From assembly GCF_000156395.1 (NCBI RefSeq), contig NZ_GG703818.1:611944-675943 (forward strand): a DNA stretch of 64,000 nt, given 5' to 3'. The notes under the pieces are model-generated. The model was not told the DNA's origin. It saw nothing but the letters and a program-made list of their open reading frames with translations, and did not search any database. This DNA comes from Providencia rustigianii DSM 4541 (GTDB lineage Bacteria > Pseudomonadota > Gammaproteobacteria > Enterobacterales > Enterobacteriaceae). Each line of letters starts with the position of its first letter. Within the stretch, counting starts at the first letter, position 1. Of this stretch, positions 1 through 12,698 are shown piece after piece. A program made the translations under genes and the position numbers.

Positions 1-3000
1 GACTAAACGGAGAAGTTGACCCGCACGTCCCCCGCCCATGTGAGCAATCGCCCCTTTGCCTAACTGGGCCGACATTTTACCGTTTAGTGTTGGCAAATCT
101 GGCGACCAAGGAACGTCTATCCAATTCAAGTCAAACTCGACGACATAAGGAGAGTCAATGATCGGAACCAATACACCAAAATAAGCTGCCGTTTCATCGA
201 AAGCGTCTCCCGTTAGTGAGCCCGCAATTTCGGTTTTATTTTCTTGCCCACTACGCCATATTGCATCCAGTTTCAGATCAGAGGCACTATTTTTTAACGA
301 TCCTCCAGTGAGCTTCAATGTATGGAGGTCTTCAGGGATCACTTTGGCACTAATTTCGCCCAATTTTTGCCCCCCGACCCAACAATCTGCACAATAAATA
401 TTGACTCGTGGCCAGTCACTAAAATTGAACGTTTCAGGTTTAACCTTATCGTCTTTTGCGGTAGTTGAAGATTCAGGGTTGTAATAGAGATAATCAATAT
501 TTAGTGCCCAATACTGTTTACTGTACGTTTGTAGGGTACCTTTTAAGTTCTCACTATCAACACGGATTAATTGTTCATTACGATGTAAATCGTATGAAAA
601 ACTTAGGTTTTTCCAATACTGTCCAGCAAGGTAGATGGACGGTACTTTGACTTCGAGCATGTCAGGTAAAGCCACTTTGGCGACTTTATCGCTAGCAGGA
701 GAAGCGAGGAAACCACTGGCTAAATTTTCCCAGTTCACATCATTCACCGCAGGTAAATCCACTAAAATGACAGAGTTAGCCGGTAACTCAGGTATTTTAT
801 TATTCCACGCTGAGATATGAGCCTTTAATAACTTCAATGGCTCACTCGCGAGACGCCATTCGGTATTAAAGCCAAGACGTTGACCGATATCACCGCCAAT
901 AACCAGTTGTTCCGTGGAACCTTTGGCTTCAACATTCACGCTACCAAGCTGCGTTAATAACGCCGTATTAAGTGCTGGCAATTGGCTTTTTAGCTTATTA
1001 AGACCGGCGGTAATTTCAATTTGTAATCCTGTAGCCTGTTTGCTGGATTCAGGAATAGTAATATTAATATGGCTTTTCCAATCACTGATCCCAGTGACTT
1101 TTCCTTTCAATTCCTGAGACTCTATCGGTAACTTGGCGAATTCCCAGCTACCACCTAGATTAATGTCCACTAAGTAATCTTTGGCGCGTGTTAAGGTCGT
1201 AAAATCTAGAGATACCGGCTGACCGATCCACTGCCCGGTAATTTTATCACTCACTAAATCCCCATTAGTGAATTTAAAGCTACCAGTAAGCCCATGAAGA
1301 GTGCTGTCGATGGGGCGAACAAATACATTATTTTTATTTAGATTGACTTGCCCTTTAGCCACTACATCTTTACCAGCAACCAGAGGGATTGCCAGATCTA
1401 AATTACCCGTGACGGTGCCATCAATTTGCAACTCGTCAAGAGTATCCCCGATAGAGTGTTTCAGTGGAGTATGAGTGAAATACTCTTGGATCTGTTTGCC
1501 TGTACCCGTCACGCCTGAATCTATATGCAGCATGCCATCACTGTAGTCACGGATCACCGCATTCAGGTTGGTGGCGGTGGCGTCCCCTAATTTCACGGAG
1601 TCGGTATGCATCGCCAACCCAGCACGGCTAAAATCAAGGTCGAGGTCTAAATTTAGTAGCGCAGGCCATTGGTCATCATACTCAAAAGTTCCCTCACGTA
1701 GAGGGACATACACTTGGAATTGACCATCATTTTTGTAATAAGGGAAATGCTCTGGATTGCCTTTGTACACCAACGTTGCATTATCGACATGCCCAGCAAT
1801 AATCGCTTTCGTCAGATAATCCGCAACCTCTTGTCCCATCAATTTTTGAGGGAAATAACGCCATGCATTCCCCGCATCATCCGTACTAATTCCCAGTAAA
1901 ATGGCTAAATCCGTAACATCCGATTTCTTTGCTTGAGCGTAGCTGAATGATCCATTGGCCCAGACAGAGTTGGCTTGTAAATCAATGGAAGGCCCCCATA
2001 ACTTGAATTCACTGTCATTGTTGACCCAATGTAATTTACCTTTAGCGCTGCTAATTTCAAAAGGCGCTTTAAATTCATCACGATAATCGACAATGCTATC
2101 TTTCAGGCTAAAAGAGAGATTTCCTTCCTGAGAATTCCCCATTAAAACCCCTGAAAAATGGTTCACAGAGGGTAATTCTTTCCATTTTTTCCAGCTCACA
2201 TCCTGCCAATCCATACTGATTTGCATATGATCTTGCAGATCTTGAGTGAGATCGAGAGAAAATTCAGTGACGACCCCTGTTGGCTGGCGATGTTGCCAAT
2301 CTTGTACCATTTCAGGGGTGACAAATGAGAATGTGGGGAGAACTTCACTGAGACGTTCTAATTCAATATTTTTGGCACGAATTCGCCAGTGATCTTTATT
2401 TTGATACTTAGCTGATGAAGGTAGATAGAGCACAGAAACACTGCCCTGAGGCCAGATATATTCATTGGTTTTCAGAGTATCCAGCTCCGGAATATTGAAT
2501 AACCAGCCATTGCCCTGACGCTTCATTCGAACTAATAAATCATTGACTTGCAGGTTTTGCACTGAGTCTTTCTCACCCCAGTTTGCCTCTCCTTGACGTA
2601 GCTGGATCAGCCCCATATCAATACGGTTATTTTTAAGGGTGACCCAAGATGAGAGGCTGAAGTTAGCATCACGAAGACCAGTATTTTCACGCAGCCACTG
2701 ACTGAGCCATGGCTGCATATCAATGTTATCGGCCTGTAGATAAAAAACACCGTCACTTAAAACGCCATTTTTATCAGAGACATACAACTTTACTTGCAGG
2801 TAACTATTCTGTTTATTCAGTGTTTCAAGGCTAACAAAGCCCTGAGCTCGGTGGCGCTCACTCTCGTTTAACCAAGAGAGTTCAGGTAGCAATAACGTCA
2901 TTTTCTGTTCTGATGGGGTCAGAAACGTTAACTGGCTATCTTTTAAAATGAAATGGTCGAACTGACGTAAAAATAAGTCATCAATCGCATCATAATTGGT

Positions 3001-3384
3001 TTCTTCTTCAGACCCGTCAAGACTGAGAGGAACTTTATGATCCACATTGAGTTGATAAAAAGTGAGGTCACGAAAGCGCCAACGAAGAGAAAATAAGGAG
3101 TTCCAAATGTCTAATTCTACCGTGACTTTATTCACGTCGACATCAGTAGAGGCACTCTTTAGAGAGACATTGTGAATGATAATTTCAGGACCATAATAGC
3201 GCCATGCTCCTGCAATCTCCCCAATCTGTAGCTTGATATCGCCCTTTTTTTCAATGTAACTGATAATTTCTGGACGATAATTATTAATATTAGGTAATAG
3301 GAAACGCAAACTGGTGAGTACCAACGCACACAGCAACAATACAGCAGCAGTTGTCACGAGAACTACACGTGGCAGTCGTTTCAC
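1..3384 (-). CDS. yhdP: YhdP, AsmA-like envelope phospholipid transport protein (3' end outside window)
   Basis: The minus strand is open from a GTG start at 3384 to the window edge, giving 1128 codons. The E. coli protein is about 1266 residues, so roughly the last 140 are missing here. GTG is chosen because AGGAG lies just upstream and the first residues (MKRLPRVVL, then a hydrophobic stretch) form the family's single N-terminal membrane anchor. The rest is a long, mostly beta-strand periplasmic domain of the AsmA/DUF3971 type. YhdP, TamB and YdbH are known to carry phospholipids between inner and outer membranes. The start lies 23 bp downstream of rng in the usual maf-rng-yhdP order, so it is probably co-transcribed. 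The assignment rests on the translated sequence and synteny. Confidence 0.93.
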   Translation of the reverse strand, partial: MKRLPRVVLVTTAAVLLLCALVLTSLRFLLPNINNYRPEIISYIEKKGDIKLQIGEIAGAWRYYGPEIIIHNVSLKSASTDVDVNKVTVELDIWNSLFSLRWRFRDLTFYQLNVDHKVPLSLDGSEEETNYDAIDDLFLRQFDHFILKDSQLTFLTPSEQKMTLLLPELSWLNESERHRAQGFVSLETLNKQNSYLQVKLYVSDKNGVLSDGVFYLQADNIDMQPWLSQWLRENTGLRDANFSLSSWVTLKNNRIDMGLIQLRQGEANWGEKDSVQNLQVNDLLVRMKRQGNGWLFNIPELDTLKTNEYIWPQGSVSVLYLPSSAKYQNKDHWRIRAKNIELERLSEVLPTFSFVTPEMVQDWQHRQPTGVVTEFSLDLTQDLQDHMQISMDWQDVSWKKWKELPSVNHFSGVLMGNSQEGNLSFSLKDSIVDYRDEFKAPFEISSAKGKLHWVNNDSEFKLWGPSIDLQANSVWANGSFSYAQAKKSDVTDLAILLGISTDDAGNAWRYFPQKLMGQEVADYLTKAIIAGHVDNATLVYKGNPEHFPYYKNDGQFQVYVPLREGTFEYDDQWPALLNLDLDLDFSRAGLAMHTDSVKLGDATATNLNAVIRDYSDGMLHIDSGVTGTGKQIQEYFTHTPLKHSIGDTLDELQIDGTVTGNLDLAIPLVAGKDVVAKGQVNLNKNNVFVRPIDSTLHGLTGSFKFTNGDLVSDKITGQWIGQPVSLDFTTLTRAKDYLVDINLGGSWEFAKLPIESQELKGKVTGISDWKSHINITIPESSKQATGLQIEITAGLNKLKSQLPALNTALLTQLGSVNVEAKGSTEQLVIGGDIGQRLGFNTEWRLASEPLKLLKAHISAWNNKIPELPANSVILVDLPAVNDVNWENLASGFLASPASDKVAKVALPDMLEVKVPSIYLAGQYWKNLSFSYDLHRNEQLIRVDSENLKGTLQTYSKQYWALNIDYLYYNPESSTTAKDDKVKPETFNFSDWPRVNIYCADCWVGGQKLGEISAKVIPEDLHTLKLTGGSLKNSASDLKLDAIWRSGQENKTEIAGSLTGDAFDETAAYFGVLVPIIDSPYVVEFDLNWIDVPWSPDLPTLNGKMSAQLGKGAIAHMGGGRAGQLLRLV

Positions 3385-3407
3385 CAGTTTCTCCTTAAAG
3401 CGAAATA

Positions 3408-4877
3408 CTACATCATGACAACATCAAAGCGCTCTTGGCTATATAACGGCTCAATCTGCACTTTAACTTGTTTCCCTACAAAAATTTCCACTTCCGCTAA
3501 TGCGTGGGATTCGTCTCCAGTGAGCACATCAACCACGGCTTGCGAAGCGTAGACTAAGAATCGGTCAGCATCAATGGTACGATGTACTCGCACGATTTCG
3601 CGCAAGATTTCGTAGCACACGGTTTCGACTGATTTAACGGTACCGCGTCCTTGGCAAGTCGGGCAATCATCACAGAGAACATGCTCAAGACTTTCACGGG
3701 TACGCTTACGTGTCATCTCAACTAATCCTAGCTGAGAAAAACCATTGATGGTGGTTTTGACTTTATCTTTACTCAATGCCTGTTCGAGCGAGGCTAAAAC
3801 TCGGCGGCGATGCTCTACATCAATCATATCGATAAAGTCGATAATGATAATGCCCCCTAAATTTCTCAATCGTAACTGACGAGCAATGGCTTGGGTTGCT
3901 TCGATGTTGGTATTGAAAATCGTCTCTTCCAAATTACGATGACCAACAAAAGCGCCGGTATTAATATCAATGGTCGTCATGGCTTCAGTTTGATCAATTA
4001 TCAGATAGCCACCCGATTTCAATTCAACTTTTCGCTCCATCGCTCGTTGAATTTCATTTTCCACATCGAACAAGTCAAAGATTGGCTGATTGCCTTGATA
4101 GAGTTCCAGTTTCGCTGTCATTTCAGGAACATACTCAGCAATAAACTCTTTTAATTCTGAATAGGTTAAGCGGGAATCGACACGAATACGGTCTAATGAT
4201 GCCCCAGCAAAGTCACGAATGATCCGATAGGCTAATGAAAGCTCCCCGTAAATTTTAGTTCGAGTAACATTACGCTTTTTACGCTCGATGACTTTTGCCC
4301 ACAGGCGTTTTAAAAACGCCGCATCTTGTTTCACATCGTCTTCAGCTACGCCTTCTGCTGCTGTACGAATGATAAAACCGCCATTTTCGTCACAATACTG
4401 AGCGACACACGCTTTTAAGCGCTCACGTTCTGCTTCACTTTCAATACGCTGAGAAACACCGACATGAGAAGCTCCGGGCATAAACACTAAGTAGCGAGAA
4501 GGAAGCGTGATATCCGTTGTGAGTCTAGCCCCTTTAGTTCCTAGAGGATCTTTGACCACTTGAACAATCAAATCTTGACCTTGCTTAACCAGCTCCGCAA
4601 TGTCTCTTACATGGAAATTTTTCTGTTCATCACCCGCAATACATTCTGTGTGCGGCATAATATCAGAGGCGTGCAAAAAGGCGGCTTTATCCAGACCAAT
4701 ATCAACAAAGGCCGCCTGCATGCCAGGCAATACGCGACTCACGCGACCTTTGTAAATATTCCCTACCAGTCCTCTTTTCGCTTCTCGCTCAACATGTATT
4801 TCTTGTAAGATCCCACCATCAATGTAAGCAACGCGCGTTTCAGATGGTGTTACGTTTACTAATAGTTCCGTAGTCAT
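3408..4877 (-). CDS. rng: Ribonuclease G
   Basis: This 489-residue protein has the same length as E. coli RNase G, an endonuclease that matures the 5' end of 16S rRNA and cleaves some mRNAs. The sequence shows an N-terminal S1-type region ([23 protein letters not shown]). The DNase I-like catalytic part has acidic residues in [12 protein letters not shown] and [15 protein letters not shown]. The zinc-link cysteines lie in [11 protein letters not shown]. It lacks the long C-terminal scaffold arm of RNase E, which separates G from E. The start overlaps the end of maf by 4 bp, so translation is probably coupled. It belongs to the mreBCD-maf-rng-yhdP run. Confidence 0.97.
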   Translation of the reverse strand: MTTELLVNVTPSETRVAYIDGGILQEIHVEREAKRGLVGNIYKGRVSRVLPGMQAAFVDIGLDKAAFLHASDIMPHTECIAGDEQKNFHVRDIAELVKQGQDLIVQVVKDPLGTKGARLTTDITLPSRYLVFMPGASHVGVSQRIESEAERERLKACVAQYCDENGGFIIRTAAEGVAEDDVKQDAAFLKRLWAKVIERKKRNVTRTKIYGELSLAYRIIRDFAGASLDRIRVDSRLTYSELKEFIAEYVPEMTAKLELYQGNQPIFDLFDVENEIQRAMERKVELKSGGYLIIDQTEAMTTIDINTGAFVGHRNLEETIFNTNIEATQAIARQLRLRNLGGIIIIDFIDMIDVEHRRRVLASLEQALSKDKVKTTINGFSQLGLVEMTRKRTRESLEHVLCDDCPTCQGRGTVKSVETVCYEILREIVRVHRTIDADRFLVYASQAVVDVLTGDESHALAEVEIFVGKQVKVQIEPLYSQERFDVVMM

Positions 4878-5461
4878 GACTTCCCCTTCCCATCACCTAA
4901 CGCTAAAAATCGTTGTATTAACTCTTCCGTTTCCACAAGTGGTAAACCCACTACTGCATGATAACTACCATTGATTCGGCGTATAAAGCGTCCACCAAGG
5001 CCTTGAATTCCATAAGCGCCCGCTTTATCCATCGGTTCACCGGAATCTATATAATCCTGTATTTCAGTTAAAGATAACTCGCGGAATGTCACATCTGTCG
5101 TAATCAATGCGGTCAATGTTTCATGAGAGTTCGACAATGCAATCGCTGTCATCACCTGATGCGTCTTACCAGAAAGGTCACTGAGAATTTGTTGGGCATG
5201 AGCGGAATCTCTGGGTTTTTCTAATATTTTCCCATCAAGCACGACAATGGTATCAGCCCCTAGAACAGGGTGATCTTCTGGAGCAATCGCAACGCCAGCT
5301 AATGATTTATCTCGCGCTAAGCGCTGTACATACTCTTGCGGTGATTCTCCAACTTGCCATTTTTCTTCTACGTCAGGGCGTAGAATTTCAAATGGGTAAC
5401 CAAGGAGTTGCACTAATTCACGCCGTCTAGGTGAACCTGATGCCAGATAAATTAAGCTCAT
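4874..5461 (-). CDS. yhdE: Maf family nucleotide pyrophosphatase (dTTP/UTP pyrophosphatase, YhdE type)
   Basis: The 195-residue protein starts with the Maf signature [12 protein letters not shown], which forms part of the nucleotide pocket, and carries the acidic [12 protein letters not shown] segment that binds metal. Maf proteins hydrolyse non-canonical or selected nucleoside triphosphates to monophosphates. The YhdE branch acts on dTTP, UTP and modified pyrimidine nucleotides, and its overproduction affects septum formation. The position directly after mreD and before rng is that of E. coli yhdE, which favours this branch over the YceF branch. The gene overlaps rng by 4 bp and follows mreD by 35 bp. 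Confidence 0.93.
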   Translation of the reverse strand: MSLIYLASGSPRRRELVQLLGYPFEILRPDVEEKWQVGESPQEYVQRLARDKSLAGVAIAPEDHPVLGADTIVVLDGKILEKPRDSAHAQQILSDLSGKTHQVMTAIALSNSHETLTALITTDVTFRELSLTEIQDYIDSGEPMDKAGAYGIQGLGGRFIRRINGSYHAVVGLPLVETEELIQRFLALGDGKGKS

Positions 5462-5496
5462 AAATCGTCTTTCCAGTTATCGTCAACAGCCACATC

Positions 5497-5985
5497 TTAA
5501 CATACTGAAAACTGGCGACGAATTTTTCGTAATAGCAAAAATAACCATGGCCACAGAATACCATTCACTAAACTATTCCAGAATACTTGAGGATGGAATA
5601 ATACCTGCGAAGAGATAAATTCAGCCCAAAAAACAGCCAAATCTTGTACTGCGGTCAGTAAAACAATCACTAAAGCTTGCTGCCAAAGTGCCATATTACG
5701 TAGTAATTGATGTTTATAGGCAACTAAATAGCAAATGATACTGAATGACAGGGCATGAACGCCCAACGCAGAGCCTTGAATAGAGTCGACAATGATCCCT
5801 AAGATGAAGCTGGTTCCCACACTGACTCTATGCGGTAATGCCATCACCCAGTAGATTAAAATCAATAGCAGCCATGTTGGTCGATAAAATGCTAGCTGCT
5901 CAGGCCAAGGCATCACCTGCAAAATCAGTGCGATAAAAAATGATAACCAAATAATGGCGCGACCATTACCGCGGTACTCATCCAT
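5497..5985 (-). CDS. mreD: Rod shape-determining protein MreD
   Basis: This 162-residue, very hydrophobic protein has the E. coli MreD length and about five to six predicted membrane segments, with almost no soluble loops. MreD is an inner-membrane part of the elongasome, which links cytoplasmic MreB filaments to the lateral-wall synthases PBP2 and RodA. The segment [22 protein letters not shown] is typical of the family. It follows mreC by 44 bp and precedes maf by 35 bp on the same strand, so it is part of the mre operon. Confidence 0.95.
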   Translation of the reverse strand: MDEYRGNGRAIIWLSFFIALILQVMPWPEQLAFYRPTWLLLILIYWVMALPHRVSVGTSFILGIIVDSIQGSALGVHALSFSIICYLVAYKHQLLRNMALWQQALVIVLLTAVQDLAVFWAEFISSQVLFHPQVFWNSLVNGILWPWLFLLLRKIRRQFSVC

Positions 5986-6029
5986 TGTTGTTAATCCTCC
6001 TACCCAATACCATACAATTCGCCCATTCC

Positions 6030-7013
6030 TTATTGTGGTTGAGGCGCCGCTTGCTCAGCGGGTTGCATGGATGATGGTAATGGTGGCCCCTGAATTTCGC
6101 TCGGCGTTGGGAGAACTTGAGGCAAGACTTTCATCAAGCGCTCATTTGCAGCACGGTAAACATCCGAAGGCCGCAATGCCGTATTAGGATCACTTTCATT
6201 ACCCCATAAAAGGAGCAAATAACGTAGACGTTGTAACTCAGCACTTGGTCTTGCTGAAATAATGGTATACGCACGTTGTGTATCGTGTTTGACCGCCGAA
6301 ACAACCGCAACTGGATAACCTTCAGGGAAACGTCCCCCTAATCCTGACGTCACTAACACATCACCAACACGGATATCCGTATTTTCTGGCAGAGGCTCCA
6401 ACTGTAGATCATCGGCACAACCGGAACCCGCAGCGATGACTCGGATATCATTGCGTAGGACTTGTACTGGCAGCGCATGCGCAGTGTCGCAAATTAATAA
6501 TACGCGACTATTGAAATTACTGGTTCCGACGACTTGCCCAACAACCCCTTTATCACTGATAACAGGTTGCCCATCATAAACACCGTCATTACTCCCTTTA
6601 TCGATCACAACTTGATCTCGGTAAGGCGTATTTGCGCCTGAAATGACTTGGGTCACCATCATGTGTTCATCTTGGCGTAGTGGAGAACCCAGTAATTCAC
6701 GCAGACGGGCATTTTCTTGCTTCAATTGCTCAAGAAGTAAGTTATCTGCTTTTTTCAGCAGTAATTCTTGGCGTAGCGCTTTATTTTCAAATTGAAGTTG
6801 GTCTCGAGTTGAAAAGTTCTCGGAGATATTATCAAGAAACTGACGAGGTCCGTTGGCTAAAAAATAGAATGGGCTAACCGCCGTGTCTAAATAATTACGG
6901 ATTTTATTGAAAGGCTCAAAACGATGGTCAATCACCACCAGCACTAATGCAATTATAACTGCAATAAAAATGCGTAACTGTAGGGAAGGACCTCGCCTAA
7001 AAATTGGCTTCAT
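6030..7013 (-). CDS. mreC: Cell shape-determining protein MreC
   Basis: The 327-residue protein has a short basic cytoplasmic start ([14 protein letters not shown]), one membrane segment near residues 13-30, and a coiled coil around residues 70-110. The beta-barrel periplasmic domain follows ([27 protein letters not shown]). The C-terminal tail is rich in Pro and Gln, as often seen in enterobacteria. MreC dimerises in the periplasm and activates the PBP2/RodA peptidoglycan synthase. It sits between mreB (83 bp upstream) and mreD. Confidence 0.96.
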   Translation of the reverse strand: MKPIFRRGPSLQLRIFIAVIIALVLVVIDHRFEPFNKIRNYLDTAVSPFYFLANGPRQFLDNISENFSTRDQLQFENKALRQELLLKKADNLLLEQLKQENARLRELLGSPLRQDEHMMVTQVISGANTPYRDQVVIDKGSNDGVYDGQPVISDKGVVGQVVGTSNFNSRVLLICDTAHALPVQVLRNDIRVIAAGSGCADDLQLEPLPENTDIRVGDVLVTSGLGGRFPEGYPVAVVSAVKHDTQRAYTIISARPSAELQRLRYLLLLWGNESDPNTALRPSDVYRAANERLMKVLPQVLPTPSEIQGPPLPSSMQPAEQAAPQPQ

Positions 7014-7096
7014 GTATGGCTACGTTTCGCTAATGTCGGAGAATAAAAAAATAGTCAAAGCAACTGGAGCAAAACCCCAGTTGCCTATGGCGTGAT

Positions 7097-8750
<1,654 letters not shown>

Positions 8751-9731
8751 ATGAAAGCGCTTATTTTGCATCGACAAAACGACAGTATTACTCCGGAAAT
8801 TAGCCACATCTCCACTGAAGATTTACCTGCGGGTGATGTGATTGTTGATATTCACTGGTCAACAATTAACTATAAAGACGCGTTAGCTATCAACGGAAAA
8901 GCGGGAGTCGTTCGCCAATATCCGATGATTCCAGGCATAGATTTCTCTGGTATTGTTCACCATAGCGAAGATCCTCGTTTTCGTATTGGGCAGCATGTAC
9001 TCTTAACCGGATGGGGTGTTGGCGAAAATCATTGGGGTGGATTAGCAAGCCAAGCTAGAGTGCCAGCAGACTATTTAACTCCCCTACCTGAAGCTTTATC
9101 ACTGAAACACGCAATGATTATTGGAACCGCAGGATTTACGGCAATGCTCTGTGTCAATGCTCTCGAAGACGCTGGCATCACCCCAGAAAGTGGTGAAATT
9201 ATTGTCAGTGGTGCCAGCGGCGGTGTCGGAAGTATTGCTACCCAACTGTTATCAATATTAGGCTATCACGTGGTTGCCATTTCAGGACGACCTGAAAATT
9301 ACGACTATCTTCAACAAATTGGCGCAAAAAGTGTGCTTCCTCGCCATGATTTCACTAACCCCGCGAAGCCTCTCGACAAACAACGTTGGGCTGGTGCTGT
9401 TGATACTGTCGGCGGAGACGTTCTCGCCAATATTTTAGCGCAAATCAATTATAATGGTGCCGTTGCCGCGTGCGGATTAGCTGGCGGGATAGCATTACCA
9501 ACTACCGTTATGCCGTTTATCTTACGCAATATTCGCTTACAAGGCGTAGATTCTGTCTACTACCCTGCGGCTAAACGTCAAAAAGTCTGGGAGCGACTCA
9601 CACAATTACTTCCTGAAAGCTTCTATGGCCAAGTTAGCCGTGAAATTACACTAGAAGAAACCGTAGAGTGCGCCAAAAAACTCTTAAAAAATCAGATTAC
9701 AGGGCGTACCCTAGTTAACCTTCAAATTTAA
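8751..9731 (+). CDS. acuI: Acrylyl-CoA reductase AcuI / YhdH family zinc-free MDR oxidoreductase
   Basis: This 326-residue medium-chain dehydrogenase/reductase is close in length to E. coli AcuI (324). It has the GroES-like N-terminal part (STINYKDALAINGKAG, PGIDFSGIV) and a Rossmann fold with the NADPH-binding motif VSGASGGVGSIATQLL. The zinc-ligand pattern of alcohol dehydrogenases is absent, as expected for the quinone oxidoreductase branch. AcuI reduces acrylyl-CoA to propionyl-CoA with NADPH and so detoxifies a reactive thioester. The start has a good ribosome binding site. It stands alone between the mre genes and aroQ. Confidence 0.92.
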   Translation: MKALILHRQNDSITPEISHISTEDLPAGDVIVDIHWSTINYKDALAINGKAGVVRQYPMIPGIDFSGIVHHSEDPRFRIGQHVLLTGWGVGENHWGGLASQARVPADYLTPLPEALSLKHAMIIGTAGFTAMLCVNALEDAGITPESGEIIVSGASGGVGSIATQLLSILGYHVVAISGRPENYDYLQQIGAKSVLPRHDFTNPAKPLDKQRWAGAVDTVGGDVLANILAQINYNGAVAACGLAGGIALPTTVMPFILRNIRLQGVDSVYYPAAKRQKVWERLTQLLPESFYGQVSREITLEETVECAKKLLKNQITGRTLVNLQI

Positions 9732-9965
9732 ATCATCTACTTTTGAAATAGTGCTGTAACTATGTGGATTACCCCACAATTTATAAAATAAATTCAGGTA
9801 ATTTCTCTGATAAGACCAGTATTTTGCTGCTATATGCGACGAAATAATTATAATGACCGTCCTTGTCAGTAGAAAATCTATTTATTTTTATGATAAAAGA
9901 TGACAAACCGGTGACATAGAGTTATGTTGTCGGATTATTGACATATCGTCGGAGTTAGCAACACA

Positions 9966-10430
9966 ATGACAGAAGATATTCATATTTTGCTCCTTAACGG
10001 ACCGAACCTAAATATGCTGGGTTCGAGAGAACCAGACAAGTATGGACCTCGTCCTCTTTCTGAAATTGTATCGAACCTGATGCAAGAAGCAGAGAATTTA
10101 GGGGTGAAGTTGAGCCATTTTCAGTCAAACGCAGAGCATGAGCTAATCGATAGAGTCCATGCTGCAAAAGATAACACTGATTATATTCTAATCAATCCGG
10201 CCGCATTTACGCATACGAGTGTTGCTTTGCGTGATGCGCTATTAGCAGTTTGTATTCCGTTTATCGAAATTCATCTGTCTAATATTTATGCTAGAGAACT
10301 CTTTCGCCATCATTCTTATTTCTCCGATATGTCAAATGGAGTTATTTGTGGTCTTGGCGCAGAGGGTTACAGTTTTGCATTGCAAGCCGCGGTTAACCGT
10401 GTGCGACAAATTAATTCAATCCAAATATAA
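9966..10430 (+). CDS. aroQ: Type II 3-dehydroquinate dehydratase
   Basis: The 154-residue protein begins with the type II signature [21 protein letters not shown], which includes the catalytic Tyr on the flexible lid. It continues with [31 protein letters not shown] and [18 protein letters not shown], which holds the catalytic His region. It dehydrates 3-dehydroquinate to 3-dehydroshikimate in the shikimate pathway. The fold is unrelated to type I AroD of E. coli K-12. It lies 18 bp upstream of accB and may share transcription with accBC. Placement before accBC is common in other gamma-proteobacteria. Confidence 0.97.
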   Translation: MTEDIHILLLNGPNLNMLGSREPDKYGPRPLSEIVSNLMQEAENLGVKLSHFQSNAEHELIDRVHAAKDNTDYILINPAAFTHTSVALRDALLAVCIPFIEIHLSNIYARELFRHHSYFSDMSNGVICGLGAEGYSFALQAAVNRVRQINSIQI

Positions 10431-10448
10431 GAGTACGGAATCATATCC

Positions 10449-10919
10449 ATGGATATTCGTAAGATTAAAAAGCTGATCGAGCTAGTTGAAGAGTCTGGCA
10501 TTTCTGAACTGGAAATTTCTGAAGGTGAAGAGTCAGTACGTATCAGTCGCATGTCAGCAGCGCCTCAAATGATGGCCGCTCCTCAGCAGTTTTACTCAGC
10601 ACCTACTGCACAACAACCCGCATTATCTAATGCCGTTGCGCCTGCACAAGATGCTGTAACACCAGTCGCTACAGCGGCAGTTTCTGGTCACCAAGTTCGC
10701 TCACCAATGGTTGGTACTTTCTACCGTTCTCCGAGCCCAGAAGCCAAACCATTCGTTGAAGTTGGTCAAACAGTGAATGTTGGTGATCCTCTTTGCATCG
10801 TTGAAGCGATGAAAATGATGAACCAAATCGAAGCAGATAAAGCTGGTGTTGTTAAAGCTATTTTGTTGCAAAACGGTGATGCAATAGAATTTGACGAGCC
10901 ATTAGTTGTCATCGAATAA
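10449..10919 (+). CDS. accB: Biotin carboxyl carrier protein of acetyl-CoA carboxylase
   Basis: The 156-residue protein has the same length as E. coli BCCP. An N-terminal dimerisation part ([18 protein letters not shown]) is followed by an Ala/Pro/Gln-rich flexible linker at about residues 40-75 and a C-terminal biotinyl domain. The biotinylated lysine is K122 in EAMKMMNQ, and the domain has the protruding-thumb sequence found in bacterial BCCPs. It carries CO2 between the AccC and AccAD half-reactions in the first committed step of fatty acid synthesis. accC follows after 12 bp, the standard two-gene operon. Confidence 0.98.
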   Translation: MDIRKIKKLIELVEESGISELEISEGEESVRISRMSAAPQMMAAPQQFYSAPTAQQPALSNAVAPAQDAVTPVATAAVSGHQVRSPMVGTFYRSPSPEAKPFVEVGQTVNVGDPLCIVEAMKMMNQIEADKAGVVKAILLQNGDAIEFDEPLVVIE

Positions 10920-10931
10920 CGAGGCGTTTCC

Positions 10932-12278
10932 ATGTTGGAAAAAATTGTTATCGCGAACCGTGGGGAAATTGCACTGCGTATTCTGCGTGCATGTAAAGAA
11001 CTCGGCATTAAAACTGTTGCGGTTCACTCCACGGCAGATAGAGATTTAAAACACGTGTTGCTGGCAGATGAAACAATCTGCATCGGTCCAGCAGCATCAG
11101 CCAAAAGCTACTTAAATGTTCCAGCAATCATTGCGGCGGCTGAAATTTCAGGCGCACAAGCTATTCACCCAGGATACGGCTTCCTGTCTGAAAATGCGGA
11201 TTTTGCAGAACAAGTAGAGCAATCAGGCTTTATTTTTATCGGCCCAAGAGCTGAAACTATCCGCCTAATGGGTGACAAAGTTTCGGCAATTAGCGCGATG
11301 AAAAAAGCCGGTGTTCCTTGCGTACCGGGTTCTGACGGCCCATTAGGCAACGACACAGAAAAAAACAAAGAAATTGCTAAACGCATCGGTTTCCCTGTCA
11401 TCATCAAAGCATCTGGTGGTGGTGGTGGTCGTGGTATGCGCGTCGTTCGCAATGCAAAAGATTTAGAATCATCGATTAACCTGACTCGCGCTGAAGCAAA
11501 AGCCGCATTCAACAATGACATGGTTTACATGGAGAAATACCTTGAAAACCCACGTCACGTTGAAATTCAAGTCATGGCCGATGGTCAAGGCCATGCGGTC
11601 TACTTAGCAGAGCGTGACTGTTCAATGCAACGTCGCCACCAAAAAGTGGTTGAAGAGGCACCAGCACCGGGAATTACACCGGAAATTCGCCGTAATATCG
11701 GTGAGCGCTGTGCCAACGCATGTATTGAAATTGGTTACCGTGGTGCAGGTACCTTTGAGTTCTTATATGAAAACGGTGAATTTTATTTCATTGAAATGAA
11801 TACCCGTATTCAGGTTGAGCATCCAGTAACAGAAATGATCACTGGCATTGACTTAATCAAAGAACAACTGCGTGTTGCATCTGGATTACCCCTGTCTGTG
11901 ACTCAGGATCAAATCAATGTTCACGGTCATGCGATTGAATGTCGTATCAACGCAGAAGACGCGAACACATTTCTGCCAAGTCCAGGTAAAATCACCCGTT
12001 TCCACTCTCCAGGTGGCTTCGGTGTTCGTTGGGAATCACATATTTACGCGGGCTACACTGTACCTCCGTACTATGATTCCATGATTGGTAAATTAATCAC
12101 CTACGGTGAAACTCGTGAAATCGCTATTGCTCGTATGAAGAATGCGCTGAACGAGCTGATCATCGATGGCATTAAAACCAATATCGAACTGCAACAAATG
12201 ATCATGAATGATGAAAACTTCGCCAAAGGTGGGACTAACATCCACTATTTGGAGAAAAAACTCGGTATTCAAGAATAA
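10932..12278 (+). CDS. accC: Biotin carboxylase subunit of acetyl-CoA carboxylase
   Basis: At 448 residues this matches the E. coli enzyme (449). It starts [21 protein letters not shown], carries the ATP-grasp glycine loop [10 protein letters not shown], and has the carboxylase signatures [17 protein letters not shown] and [17 protein letters not shown]. It carboxylates biotin on AccB using bicarbonate and ATP. It is the second gene of accBC, 12 bp after accB. A 177-bp gap follows before yhdT. Confidence 0.98.
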   Translation: MLEKIVIANRGEIALRILRACKELGIKTVAVHSTADRDLKHVLLADETICIGPAASAKSYLNVPAIIAAAEISGAQAIHPGYGFLSENADFAEQVEQSGFIFIGPRAETIRLMGDKVSAISAMKKAGVPCVPGSDGPLGNDTEKNKEIAKRIGFPVIIKASGGGGGRGMRVVRNAKDLESSINLTRAEAKAAFNNDMVYMEKYLENPRHVEIQVMADGQGHAVYLAERDCSMQRRHQKVVEEAPAPGITPEIRRNIGERCANACIEIGYRGAGTFEFLYENGEFYFIEMNTRIQVEHPVTEMITGIDLIKEQLRVASGLPLSVTQDQINVHGHAIECRINAEDANTFLPSPGKITRFHSPGGFGVRWESHIYAGYTVPPYYDSMIGKLITYGETREIAIARMKNALNELIIDGIKTNIELQQMIMNDENFAKGGTNIHYLEKKLGIQE

Positions 12279-12455
12279 TTACTTGAATCATTGAGATTTA
12301 TCATCAAAAAACATGAATACCGGAAAGTACATTTCCGGTATTTTTTTGTTTTGAATTCATCAGATTATTGCTTTTGTTTCGCTATTTTTCACACTCAATC
12401 ATTAGATTGTCGTACAATCCCCGATTATTTTTGTCACCATGAGGAGGAAAAACGG

Positions 12456-12698
12456 ATGGATAAACGTTTTCTTCAATCAAACAGGGAAGCTCGCTGGGCA
12501 CTGTATCTCACAATTGCCTATATGATCGGCTGGATAATCAGTGCTTACTTACCCAGTAATGCCATTGGTGTTACTGGACTACCATTATGGTTTGAATGGT
12601 CATGTCTGATTCTTCCCATCATTTTTATTTTACTGTGCATCATGATGGTTAAACTCATTTTCAAAGATATCCCTCTGGAGGAGAAAGATGCAGACTGA
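12456..12698 (+). CDS. yhdT: YhdT family small membrane protein (DUF997)
   Basis: The 80-residue protein has two hydrophobic segments (LYLTIAYMIGWIISAYL and SCLILPIIFILLCIMMVKLI). A longer frame begins at 12291, but the start at 12456 is preceded by GAGGAGGAAAAACGG, an excellent ribosome binding site, and gives the family length. Function is not established. It always sits before panF and overlaps it here by 11 bp, which implies coupled translation. The two may act together, but that is inference from position. Confidence 0.88.
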   Translation: MDKRFLQSNREARWALYLTIAYMIGWIISAYLPSNAIGVTGLPLWFEWSCLILPIIFILLCIMMVKLIFKDIPLEEKDAD